Assembly: GCA_030847615.1 (NCBI GenBank)
Contig: JAUMIR010000003.1
Span: 33,044,501-33,108,500, forward strand
From: Gambelia wislizenii
Lineage: Eukaryota > Chordata > Lepidosauria > Squamata > Crotaphytidae
Length of the DNA: 64,000 bases
Reading direction: 5' to 3'
A model generated the notes under the pieces. The model saw only the letters and a program-made list of their open reading frames with translations. It ran no database searches and was not told the DNA's origin. The translations under genes were made by a program, and so were the position numbers. Numbering within the stretch: the stretch's first letter is position 1; each line of letters starts with the position of its first letter. Positions 54,935 through 64,000 of the stretch are shown piece after piece.

Positions 54935-55405
54935 CAATTCAAGAAAGATATTGCCAAGCTGGAACATGTCCAGAGGAGGGCGACCAAAATGGTGGGAGGT
55001 CTGGAAGCCATTACCTATGAGGAGTGGCTTAGGAAGCTGGAGAAGGTTTAGCTTGGAGAAGGTTAAGAGTGACATGATCGCCATGTTTAAACATTCGGAG
55101 GGATGTTTTACTGAGGATGGAGCAAGCTTGTTTTCTGCTGCTCCAGAGACTGGGACACGGAACAATGGACTCAAACTACAGGGAAAGAGATTCTACCTAA
55201 ATATTAGGAAGAACTTCCTGACAGTAAGAGCTGTTTGACAGTGGAATGCACTGCCTCGGAGTGTGGTGAAGTCTCTTTCTTGGGAGGTTTTTAAATAGAG
55301 GCTGAATAGTCATCTGTCAGGAATGATTTGATTGGGTATTCCTGCGGGGCAGGGGGTAGGACTAGATGGCCCTTGTAGTCTCCTCCAGTTCTATGATTCC
55401 TTCTA
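54935..55405 (+). mobile_element. CR1 LINE 3' end
   Basis: It opens CAATTCAAGAAAGATATTGC, then GGAACATGTCCAGAGGAGGG, and runs through GCTGCTCCAGAGACTGGGAC and [19 protein letters not shown] codons to AGTTCTATGATTCC. A missing segment near 55050 and stop codons make it a pseudogene. Confidence 0.92.
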
Positions 55406-55409
55406 CACT

Positions 55410-56190
55410 ATGTGATTGGCCAGTATGTTGTGCCACTGTGTGCTTGTATGTAAACCTGTGTGAATAAATTTTGAGTTACAGACTTAACTGTAGTTAGGGT
55501 TTTGTACTTGCGATTATTGGGAAGGGTGAGGAAGGACAATATTTAGGAGACAGGAGTGTGTTGGGGCTGACAATCAATTTGTTTTCTGTTGTATTGAAAG
55601 CCAATTTAAGAAGAATAATTGATGTACTTTGTAGCAGAATGCTGTTGCTGGACAGGCAGGGCGAGTTGTAAAACCCCTTAACAATAATGGTCATAAATTC
55701 AGAGCAAAGTCTGCAGGAAGAGCAACCTTCGTGTTGCTAGTTTCTGAGGCAGGAAGGTCTGTTTTATAAATGATGACCTGCCTTGCAGCTAATTAGTTTC
55801 TTCAGCTGCATTATGTAGGACCATGCTTATCTTACCAGAAAGGTTTTCTGCTGCAGTTTTGGAAAATGATGTAGATATTTTTCAAGGTCTTGGTAAACCT
55901 GCTGATTTCTGTGTAACCTCAAGGTCTTGTGGGTTTGTGTGGCTTGGGAAAGTGAGCTCATTTAGAAGTATTATCCTGAAATGTTTACTGTAATAGTGTG
56001 GTTTTTCTCTTGTTCATTTCTGAGGGAAGCCAGCCAGGATGCTTTAATTTTCTTTTGAAATACTTCTGCTGTTCAACCATGAACAGAAGGTTTTTTGGAC
56101 ATTAGGAATATTCTTCTTCCTTTATAATTATGTTGTGTAGTCGGCATAAACACTTCACAGTTACTCACCATCTCAGTTAATCTACCTCGC
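55410..56190. other. unassigned unique DNA
   Basis: No repeat or coding signal is recognised. Balanced composition. Confidence 0.4.
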
Positions 56191-56194
56191 AGAG

Positions 56195-56500
56195 CTGGCA
56201 TTATTTATTTATTTATATTTATATTATATTTTATTTATATCCTGCCTTTCTCTTGACATGTGGCTGAAGATGACCCACAACTGGTTAAAACAAGATAGAG
56301 CTAAAAACCGGAGAATATACAAGTTACAGCACAATAAACAAGCTATCATATTAAAACACCAGTCGTTTAAAGTATCAAATCATTTAAAATCAGATAAAAA
56401 TACAGCAACCCCCACCACAAAAAGACCCTTCTCTACAACTAATTAATCATCAACTGCCCATTTAAATAAAAAGGGATTTAACTGACAGGCCAAAGGAGAG
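56195..56500 (-). mobile_element. LINE (L2-like) 3' end
   Basis: TTATTTATTTATTTATATTT, then TATCCTGCCTTTCTC, is the complement of an L2-like GAGAAAGGCAGGATATAAAT end. The A-rich DNA beyond it is the 3' UTR. A roughly 40-bp segment before it (56158) is repeated after it (56537): TCACCATC(T/A)CAGTTAA. Confidence 0.6.
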
Positions 56501-56654
56501 GAGAGATGGTTCCAACACAGCTTCCCATAAACATCTCACAATTATTCACCATCACAGTTAACCTGCCTCACAGGGTTCTCATGAAAATATAGTGAAGTTG
56601 TTGGTGTTGAGAGCCATGCATGTCTCGAGAGTCAGAATCCTCCATTGTAGCAGT

Positions 56655-56985
56655 ATTCAAAGAGGTAGCAATGTTAGTCTGTTTTAGCGTAAAATAGCAT
56701 AAAGGAATCCAGTAATACATAGAATCATAAAAGCATAAAGTTGGAAGGGACCACAAGGGCCATCCAGTCCAACCCCCTGCCATGCAGGAACACACAATCA
56801 AAGCATGCCTGGCAGATGGCCATCCAGCCTCTGCTTAAAAACCTCCACAGAAGGAGACTCCACCACAGTCTCAGGCAGCACACACCTTTGAGACTAAGCA
56901 GGAAAAAGAAACTTCTACCATAAGGGTTACATGCTAGAAATTTATTTTCCCCACTTAGTCTCAAAGGGGACTACTATAATCATCC
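56655..56985. mobile_element. foldback MITE, AGACTAAC family, interrupted by CR1
   Basis: The left part, AGGTAGCAATGTTAGTCTGT to GGAATCCAGTAATAC, is cut by CR1 sequence. The element resumes at CACACCTTTGAGACTAAGCA (about 56879) and continues to CCCACTTAGTCTCAAAGG. The comparison with 62165-62385 shows where the joint should be. Confidence 0.75.
56716..56880 (-). mobile_element. CR1 LINE 3' end nested in a foldback MITE
   Basis: ACATAGAATCATAAAAGCAT, then TTGGAAGGGACCACAAGGGC, CAACCCCCTGCCATGCAGGA and AGGAGACTCCACCACAGTCT. About 165 bp of minus-strand CR1 3' end. It looks like one of the least mutated CR1 ends here, judged by eye. Confidence 0.9.
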
Positions 56986-57002
56986 GTGACATAGTAATTC
57001 TG

Positions 57003-57365
57003 ACTTCTTCATCTGGTTGGAGGAGAGTTCTACAGATAGCAGGAACTGCCAAAAAGGCAAATGGGTCCAAGAGCAAATTAAATATGAACTCTCACTAGAA
57101 GCCTAAATGACTAAACTGGGGCTGTTGTACGTTGGATGCATCAGGAGACCCCATTATTCATTGGGAAAGATGAAAATGCTAGGGAAAGTGGAAAGCAAAA
57201 GGAAATAACAAAGATTCAGTCAAGAGTGAGTCAGTCAGACTGATTCTGTGAAAGTCATGGTTCTGAGATTGCAAGTATCTAAGCAGGGCTGTTGATGATC
57301 AGAGCTCCTGAAGGTTTATCATTGGTCAGATTATCACAAGTCAAAGACAGCTTGTCAGCAAATAA
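57003..57365 (+). mobile_element. BovB-like LINE 3' end
   Basis: GGTTGGAGGAGAGTTCTACA, then AGGCAAATGGGTCCAAGAGC, ATGAAAATGCTAGGGAAAGT and AGCAGGGCTGTTGATGATC. It is collinear with 6640-7000 with several indels. The tail is TATCACAAGTCAAAGACAGC. Confidence 0.8.
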
Positions 57366-57420
57366 TAGCAAATATGAAATTACATGAAATACATAAATAA
57401 ACATAACTGATTTATCAGAA

Positions 57421-57457
57421 ATAATAATAATAATAATAATTATTATTATTATTATTT
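57421..57457. repeat. (AAT)n(ATT)n palindromic microsatellite
   Basis: 57423-57456 is perfectly self-complementary (34 bp). It is followed by L2-like DNA (57458-57560) containing CTTACAATCTAATTAAGACA. Confidence 0.9.
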
Positions 57458-57559
57458 TAAAAATTGCACCATCACTGTACATGGCACTTTACAAGTAAAA
57501 GAACAACAAAACAATTCTCTACCCTCAGTCTTACAATCTAATTAAGACATGACATAAAA

Positions 57560-58605
57560 GGAAAATGAGATGGCAGTGGGGGCAGGGCAGATTTCTTGAA
57601 ATGGAGCTTTTATCCTTTCCAAAATGCATGTTTTTGTTATGTGAAGGACATAACAAAGGTTTAAAGTTTCAGATCCCCACAAAGCTGATGGGGCCTAATC
57701 TGCCACTACATGTCTGATCCACCCCAAGAGTTCCCCAATGATAATGAAAATTCTATTTTTGATAATGAATATTCTATTCAAACTCCCATTTGGGTAATCT
57801 TTTAGTTTGAGTTTCATCTTCAGTGCCTCATCTGTAAATTGGAAACAATAGTGTCTCACCAAGAAGGATGAATGTGATAAAGCACCTTGCTCATGCTGAT
57901 TATGGTATAAATTATTGCTAATACTAAAATAATGTTCTTTAAAATCTATGCTCCAATACTGAAGGCTCCAAAATACACATTATTAACATAGATGTGCCAC
58001 TTTCCTTCACCCCATTAGTCTTCTTCAATAGATTTATGGAGGAAGTGTGATTCACTTTTCATCTTGGTGTTGCTTCCCTGCCCAAAGCCTACTAGTCTTC
58101 AGCAATGAATTAGTATGGATTTTTAAACTCCTTTAGTTTGACTATAGATTTTTCATTAAGCAAAAAAGACATGATGTAGGAAAATAGACTGTACCTGAAG
58201 GACACTTAATTACTTCTCGAGCTGAGATAGTACAAGAACTACAGGATGTCCCTGTGAAGGTTTTATAACAGGTTCATTTGAAATGAATAGGAGGAAATAT
58301 GTAATTTAATGAACAAAGCTTGTTTTTTTCCCGTGTTCATCTTTGAGGAAGCAATTGACACAATGGTAATGGTCAGGTATTAACAGTTGCCCACTCAAGT
58401 GTTGAACTTTCAGGATAGTCATTAACACTTTATGCTGATTTTATGCCAGTACGGTCTTGCTGGTTAATTCAAGACTACAAAAGATTATTTCAATCTCTGA
58501 TGAGGGTCAGAAAGGATTTTATTATGTTAGGATATTTTATTTAAGTGGCCATAGGATTCAGAACACCAAAAAAAGGAGACTGCTTAGGAAGTAGTCTTGT
58601 CCCTT
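57560..58605. other. unassigned DNA, candidate conserved block at 58080-58480
   Basis: 58080-58480 is repeat-free with balanced composition. The rest is also without clear repeats. No coding signal. Confidence 0.35.
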
Positions 58606-58640
58606 CTTTCTTTCCTTCCTTCCTTCCTTATATATATATT
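58606..58640. repeat. (CTTT)n/(CTTC)n/(TA)n compound microsatellite
   Basis: TTCTTTCTTTCCTTCCTTCC followed by TTATATATATATT. Confidence 0.9.
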
Positions 58641-58684
58641 AAGTTGGGTCGGTAGACTTACCACTGAAAATAGTTCCTCCCACC

Positions 58685-58925
58685 CCCACGGATCAATCAG
58701 TCAATTAATTTGATGTAGCATTTATAGCCACCGTAGAACAGAACATTCTCACAGCAGTTTAAGACAAAATAGAACGACATTAAAAACTCGGTAATAAGAG
58801 CAAGAAAAATTGAGCCATACAAATACCATACACCATCAAAATTCAATAAAGCTCCAGAGCAGATAATAAAGCAGAGCAGGCTAAAGCAGATCATTAACAA
58901 AAAATAGAACAGATTTTGAATGTCT
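58685..58925 (-). mobile_element. LINE (L2-like) 3' end, degraded
   Basis: TCAATTAATTTGATGTAGCA, then CATTCTCACAGCAGTTTAAG, is a diverged complement of an L2-like 3' end, followed by A-rich UTR-type sequence. The minus frame 58697-58900 is spurious. Confidence 0.45.
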
Positions 58926-59085
58926 GGGGAAATGAAAGGGTTGGCATAGATGTGATGTCAGATTGACTTTCTGGGATGAAGGGCTGCCACTGAAAAAAAA
59001 GCTCATAGACAACCACTGAGCCTCACATATTTGGGATCCTCAGAGAAGGGTCTCTGAAGAAAATCTGAGGGTCCATTTCCTTAAG

Positions 59086-59460
59086 CAGGACCGGTTTAAG
59101 GAATTTTGGGGCCCCCTGCAATGCTTTACTTTGGGGCCCCCATATGTTTATCTCAGATCAATGTAACCTAACCTATTCACCGTACAGAATGTTCAGATTA
59201 TAGTAGGACCCCCGTATCCCTGGATTCATTATCCATGGGACACAAAACAGCACACCTACCATAGAGTCTTCCTAGAAAATGTGTCTTCCCTAGCCCTTTT
59301 CTAGGCCTTCCAAGGCAACTCTATGGTATTTTAAACCAGAAATCCCATTATTTTCATATTAAGGAGGCCAACACGGGGCCTTCTCTTGACCTCGGGGCCC
59401 CCTCTTGACCTCGGGGCCCCCTGCCAATGCTGATTTGGCAGACAGGTTAAACCGGCCCTG
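59086..59460. mobile_element. hAT-like element, 375 bp, exact 8-bp duplication
   Basis: TCCTTAAG at 59078-59085 and again at 59461-59468. Ends CAGGACCGGTTTAAGG and, as complement of the right end, CAGGGCCGGTTTAACC. The interior has GGGGCCCCCTGC near both ends. CTCTTGACCTCGGGGCCCCC is tandemly repeated at 59380-59420. A Tigger-like MITE lies inside (59201-59355). No transposase. Confidence 0.92.
59201..59355. mobile_element. Tigger-like MITE fragment nested in the hAT element
   Basis: The left end TAGTAGGACCCCCGTATCCC follows TA. The interior CCTTCCAAGGCAACTCTATGG is as in 47182-47478. The right terminal repeat is not visible, so the copy is 3'-truncated. Confidence 0.7.
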
Positions 59461-59468
59461 TCCTTAAG

Positions 59469-59639
59469 GAGACACTCCTTGGTCTGACATGGTAAAAAAT
59501 ATTAAGATTCACAAAGAGCAGTTTGAATTGCTTCCAAAGTCTGATGTGATGTTTCTGAGGATGATGAAGTACTCAGATATACCCTGTCCTGGACTAATGG
59601 AGACCTCCAGACCATGTGCAACACATCCAGTATTTACTT
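59469..59639. other. unassigned spacer
   Basis: Nothing is recognised in these 170 bases. Confidence 0.4.
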
Positions 59640-59968
59640 TATTTTTAATATTTATAAACTACTTATATCTGAAGATTTCTAGCAAGGTTAGTATGACTCC
59701 TTCCTTGATATCTTCCCATCAACAGGCAAAAACATCTTCATTCTGACAGACTTTGGGGAACTATTTTTAGAAAAGGGGATTTTAATAAGGTGCTGTACTG
59801 CTGAACTGTACAATGTTTTTTAACTGCTTTTTAGTTTTATAATGCATGTTTCAAATTCTTTTTAGTGTTATTTATTGTTTAATTATATTTTAGTATTAAT
59901 AATCTTTTATAAATTCTTAGCTTTCCTTTTCGATTTGTAAGTCTCCTTGAGTCCTAGTGAGATAATGA

Positions 59969-59999
<31 letters not shown>

Positions 60000-60000
60000 T
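59640..60000 (+). mobile_element. L2-like LINE 3' UTR with (TTA)n tail
   Basis: TTTGTAAGTCTCCTTGAGTC, then CTAGTGAGATAATGATA, a diverged L2 3' terminal motif, then (TTA)n at 59969-60000. Upstream is T-rich 3' UTR-like DNA. Confidence 0.65.
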
Positions 60001-60585
60001 TCAACATCAGGTGTAAAAATAATCAAACATAAAATATAAAACAATACCAAAAATCATGATACAACACTTAAACTCTCCATAAAATAAATTATACAGCTCT
60101 GATAATCTGGGGAGTCTTAAAACAAACAGATTGAGTTTATAAAATCTTCACATGCACCTAAAAATAAGTTCTGTTATGTCTGTTATCAGGGGGAAGACAT
60201 TTCCACATAGAAGATGCCACCGCACTAAATGTCCTGCTCTCAGTGGCTGCCCACCAAAAATTCCTCTCCAAATGTTTTCAAGGAGTGCATGAGTCTATAA
60301 GGAAGAAGGTAGTCTCTCAGGTAAAGCTGCATTCCAGATGGAATGTTACCAACACATGAATAGTTTTAAGGAAGGTTAATCCTGTCTACCTAGCATACCA
60401 GCCTAATCTGGTAAAAGATGCTCCTGGCCATAAGGACCAGTTGTGCTTCTAGGGATAAAAGATGGATCAATGAGCACAAAGGGCATATTAATGGAGCAGA
60501 GAATCCATCATGGATTTTAGTCAGAACTTTAAAAGAGCTTTCCAATCTAGTTGAAGTTAGAGTTCAGCACCTTGGATAGTTCCTT
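60001..60585 (-). mobile_element. L2-like LINE 3' part, minus
   Basis: After A-rich DNA (3' UTR complement) the plus strand has GGGGGAAGACATTTCCACAT, then CACTAAATGTCCTGCTCTCA, the complement of decayed L2 coding sequence, and CAGACTTTAAAGCAG-like text. The two L2-like copies here are tail to tail. Confidence 0.55.
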
Positions 60586-60590
60586 TGAAA

Positions 60591-60966
60591 CAGGAGTGGG
60601 CAACTGTGGAAGGCTAGGGGGTGCATCAATGCCACAGGACTCCTCCCACAAAAAATAAGAAAATAAAAAATGTCCCCTAAATATCTCCAAACACCTTATA
60701 GAAGGCAGGGGTCCACTCTTACTATGTTTTGGGGCTTTCCAGGCCCCCTAGAGGTCATTTTAGGCAAAATAGTTGGAAAATTTGCAAAAAAAAAAAAAAA
60801 ATTGGCCCATGGGAAGCTCTATGGGGCTTCCAAACATGGCAGAACCCCACCTCCACCCCATTGAGGTCATTTGGGGGCATTTTGGAGCAATTTTTAATTC
60901 ATGGGGACCACAGAAATGGTCCTGGGGGCCACATGAGGCCCATGGGCTTCACTTTGCCTTCCCCTG
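60591..60966. mobile_element. hAT-like element, 376 bp
   Basis: Left end CAGGAGTGGGCAACTGTGG and, as complement of the right end, CAGGGGAAGGCAAAGTGAAG. The flanks CTTTGAAA (60583-60590) and CTTTAAAG (60967-60974) agree at 6 of 8 positions, an aged duplication. An A15-16 run lies inside. No transposase. Confidence 0.75.
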
Positions 60967-60969
60967 CTT

Positions 60970-61925
60970 TAAAGTCTGGAATAAAATATGGAGCAAATTC
61001 CCCTACCCACTAATATGTAAAGTACCAGTTGCCATAATGAGCTACTGTGAACTTGATCCTTTAGTGAGAGTGCTATTCACCAGAATTAAGTTCAAATGCT
61101 ACCAAAAGAGAGCTGTCTACATCAAAAAAAATATTTTATTAAAACAGATGCCAGTATGCACACAGCCAAATTACTCAATGTCTTCACTTGTCAATAGAAA
61201 GCTAGCGAAACATTCAGAAGCATTTTTGCCATAGAGGCAATGAAATTAGTTTCTGAGTGGAAAGCAAATTGAGCTACACTGACATCATTGTAAGGATCAA
61301 GGCTATACCATTGAAAATATGAAGTGGTGTTTTGCTCAGCTGGTGCAGAGCTTTTGAGCTACTGACATATTTCCTGGAACTGTATTAAACTAAAAAGTGG
61401 TTCATCAAGGTCAGCCACATCATGTGAAAAGACTGTATTGCATTTTTTCAGATGATACCCCCCTCCCATGTTAAATAAGCACAGTTGCTTCATTTAGTGA
61501 GCAACCTAAGTCTTGATGCTTCTAGATTTTCTCAGAACCGTATTAAAGCTCAGCTTAGACCATTGTAGATTTGGAAACAGAATGAAAAAGGAAAGGCCGG
61601 GTTCTTCACACATCATAATTCTACACATTTTTTAAAGGTGCAATTGGCTTCCAGCTCCATCTAAAAAAAATCTGCTCTGTTTTACAGGCAAAAAGCAAGA
61701 CAGAAAACGCCCAGAGTTATATGTCACAGATGCCCATATAGTTTCCAAAAACATATATTTAGCAGAGGACATTTTCTCTCCTCTCTTCCAACAGTGTATG
61801 AGTACACTGGATTTTATCCCATGAAATAAAGCCTGAAAAAAACACATCAGAAAAAAAATCAGATTCGGTACATATTATTTATGTAGCATATTAGTTCTTG
61901 ATGATATATGATGGTTTGTCACATC
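60970..61925. other. unassigned non-coding DNA
   Basis: About 950 bp without recognised repeats. No coding frame is supported. Confidence 0.4.
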
Positions 61926-61927
61926 AA

Positions 61928-62152
61928 GAAAGGCATTGATGCTTTAGGCCACAGGCAAGTAGGAAGCTGCTTTGGATGTCTGGCCATTGCCCCATCTAAT
62001 CTTGTTTTGTCAACTCCGATAGCAACTCTACAGCATTTCAAGTAGGATTCTTTCCCATCTCTTTCTGAAGATCCCTGGTATTGCCTGGTGGTTTCCCATC
62101 CAATATTAATCAAGCCCAACCCTGCTTAGCTTCTGAAATTTTACAAAATCAG
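61928..62152 (-). mobile_element. 5S rRNA-derived SINE with a second tail type
   Basis: On the minus strand 62140-62065 matches 5S rRNA: AGAAGCTAAGCAGGGTTGGG, then ATATTGGATGGGAAACCACC and AGGCAATACCAGG. The following part (62065-61928) reads TTCAGAAAGAGATGGGAAAG, then CTACTTGAAATGCTG, ATTAGATGGGGCAATGGCCA and AAAGCAGCTTCCTACTTGCC. That tail resembles family A (compare 25430-25470), unlike the BovB-like tail of the 51.4 kb copy. The 5S head lacks its first half. Confidence 0.82.
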
Positions 62153-62164
62153 GAGTATTGGGGG

Positions 62165-62385
62165 GGAAATAGCTGTGTTAAGTCTGTTTTCGCAGAAAAA
62201 GATATAAAGGAATTCAGTAGCACCTTTGAGACTAACTGGGAAGAAGAAATTTCTAGCATAAAATTTTGTGGATTACAACCCACTTCATCAAGTACAAGAT
62301 GCAAGATTTGCATCTGATGAAGTGGACTGTAGTCCATGGAAGTTTATGCTAGAAATTTCTCTTCCCAGTTAGTCTCAAAATTCAG
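62165..62385. mobile_element. foldback MITE with 36-bp arms
   Basis: The left arm is 62226-62262 and the right arm 62343-62378. They pair over 36 bp with one 1-base bulge (core AGACTAACTGGGAAGA). The inner part has CCACTTCATC and GATGAAGTGG. This is the best copy of the AGACTAAC family. Confidence 0.88.
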
Positions 62386-62387
62386 GA

Positions 62388-62528
62388 ATATTCAGTTACA
62401 ATAGTCTGTCTATTCCAGAATCCTTTTTTCATAGCTGTAGCCATCCATCTGTCTTTCTGAAGCTCACAAGGCCTGTCGAGTATAGCCTTCCCAGCTCGTT
62501 TTTTGATATATACTTTTTGCCTCTGACC
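62388..62528. other. short unassigned spacer
   Basis: Nothing is recognised between the foldback MITE and the target duplication of the LINE copy. Confidence 0.4.
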
Positions 62529-62542
62529 ATAGCTTATAGCAG

Positions 62543-62871
62543 ACATCTATAAGCTATCTGAAACAACATCTCAGGCTCAGCCAAATTGATCACCAACAAT
62601 GGTCCGCCCTGGCCTCACATCGGGAGGCATGGAGACACACTATCCATAATGCTGAATCCTTATTTGATAACTCACGCCAAAGAAGTCTTGAAAAGAAACG
62701 ACAACGCAGAAAGAATCACAACCCGGAAACATCACCCAAGGAGACCTTCTGCTGTGCTTTCTGCAACCGGACTTGTTTATCCCAGATTAGCCTTTTTAGT
62801 CATCAGCGCGCTTGCAGAAAGCGCTGGATGAGTCCTTCCTGAATCTTCGTTTGCGAAGAAAAGCCAGAGAG
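62543..62871 (+). pseudogene. LINE ORF C-terminus with C2HC finger, 14-bp duplication
   Basis: ATAGCTTATAGCAG at 62529-62542 recurs exactly at 62872-62885. The coding text (one frameshift) ends SRQRSLEKKRQRRKNHNPET, then SPKETFCCAFCNRTCLSQIS and LFSHQRACRKRWMSPS, stop. The C-x2-C...H-x3-C finger is intact here. The 3' UTR is only about 45 bases: the hairpin CTTCGTTTGCGAAG, then AAAAGCC and AGAGAG. The element is 5'-truncated at insertion, as expected for target-primed reverse transcription. Confidence 0.92.
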
Positions 62872-62889
62872 ATAGCTTATAGCAGGTTT

Positions 62890-63000
62890 CCTCAACTGGA
62901 GTCTTCCAAATATGCTGGACTATATCCCTCATCATCCCCACACAACATGTCTCTCGGGGTGGGCAACCTTCCTACTATGGCTACATGCAGCCCTGAATCT
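62890..63000. mobile_element. hAT-like MITE fragment
   Basis: CAACTGGAGTCTTCCAAATA, then GCTGGACTATATCCCTCATC and GGGGTGGGCAACC. Related to the family at 5395-5520. Approximate bounds. Confidence 0.5.
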
Positions 63001-63004
63001 GATA

Positions 63005-64000
63005 TCATACAGCTCTTGACTCTGTGCAAGAAATTTAAACATAAATTACAAAAGCTTTTGCAAGTGATTAGTTCAGACCAGTGCTTTGTCCCTACCCCAG
63101 CAGTCCACTAGGTGGGGAGGAAGAGACAGGAAAAAGAGAAAAGAAAATTGCAGAATGGAAGCAAGCAAGGGGTAGTGTTGTCAACATTTGGCTCTGGCCT
63201 GAGTTAACTTCAGCCCTAATAGATTACCCACAAGGGAATTGGTTCCCTGACAGATAAAAGCACGGGCTGCCTTTCATCTCATTTGTTGGAGAAAGACAGG
63301 ATGTAAATCTAAAAAGAAATCTAAATAAAGTAACCCAGCTCTGATATAATCCAATACATCTCAAGGGTACCAGGCTGAAAAACACAGATCTGCCGCCATT
63401 GATGGACACATCATCCATATATTTGCTTAACCCTCTGTAAAATTCTGCTTAAATTAGTGCCTGTCATTGTCTTATCCTGTTGTAGCCACTTCCATATATT
63501 AATAATTCCTTGGTTGACATAGGTTGTTAAGTAAAATTGTTGTCTGTTGCCCCTCGCTCAGTTTCTAAGCACTGGCAATCTCTGTATAATTCAGTTGTTA
63601 CTTTTTACAGTTAGAAATGGTGATAGCCTGAATTGAAACTGGGTGACGAGATGTCTGTCTCCGTTTAGTAAAAGTTATTAGCTTGGCCCAAGCCAAGACT
63701 GATAATTAAAATGATCTCTTTTGGAATCTCTCTGTTGTCAGATGTCCACTTTTGCTCACATTAAAGCAGGTGTGTTGCTATTTTGTAAAAAGTTAAATTA
63801 TGTAGTATTTGTCAGTACATTTGATTTAGCATGCACAATAACATATGCTAGTCTTGGCGCTCTGCACGTTGGTATTCTAGGTTGTCACATATAATTGTGT
63901 TCTAGTATGCACAAATATAATCATGTTTTTGACAATTCAGTTGTGGTAAAAGGTGGTAGAAGACTTGCTACACAAATTGCAAACTCTTTGGGCTCATCTA
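63005..64000. other. unassigned unique DNA
   Basis: No repeat or gene is recognised. 63420-63900 is repeat-free and AT-rich and could be conserved non-coding DNA. Confidence 0.35.

Noticed and set aside
1..64000. Bacterial-style operons, ribosome-binding sites, attachment sites, origins or defence systems
   Set aside because: Repeat content and gene sparsity show vertebrate nuclear DNA; none of these features applies.

Overview
The window looks like intergenic or intronic DNA from a vertebrate, most likely a squamate reptile (a lizard). It is AT-rich, has no bacterial-style gene packing, and is dominated by decayed interspersed repeats. These are CR1 LINE 3' ends ending in ATTCTATG units, L2-type LINEs, RTE/BovB-like LINE ends, tRNA-derived SINEs that share the BovB-like tail, 5S rRNA-derived SINEs, a Penelope-like fragment, hAT-, Tigger- and PIF/Harbinger-like non-autonomous DNA elements, and one LTR. 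BovB-like LINEs together with SINEs carrying their tail point to Squamata. The species cannot be read from the sequence. Family names come from recognised motifs and from comparing copies inside the window, not from a database search.

Layout. 0-5 kb: AT-rich DNA with a perfect 46-bp palindrome, a minus-strand LTR with some adjoining internal sequence, and a CR1 end. 5-15 kb: BovB-like, L2, CR1 and SINE copies, then a repeat-free block (13.6-14.4 kb) that may be conserved non-coding DNA. 15.9-25.1 kb: four copies of a Harbinger-like element with a promoter-like core (YY1-like ATGGCGG plus CCAAT); one copy has an intact TTA duplication. 27.0-28.1 kb: a Penelope-like remnant. 31.5-32.2 kb: a Tigger-like element that contains a 103-bp minisatellite. 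34.4-35.7 kb: nested SINE and hAT insertions. 37.4-39.3 kb: a GC-rich and A-rich composite block with tandem repeats and four CACGTG sites, flanked by 16-17-bp direct repeats. 39.5-49.1 kb: more SINEs, a long foldback, Tigger-like elements, and three weak candidates for host exons. 50-64 kb: 5S-SINEs, CR1 and L2 fragments, and hAT elements with readable target-site duplications.

No host protein-coding gene can be called with confidence. The long open frames lie in repeats or fit chance. Three places have exon-like features: 39577-39854 (minus), 48209-48529 (minus) and 48805-49116 (plus). They are reported as hypotheses. The strongest structural observations are the Harbinger-like family with its promoter-like core, the 2-kb composite block, the 5S-SINEs that carry two different tails, and a LINE 3'-end family with a C2HC finger and a GA-dinucleotide tail.
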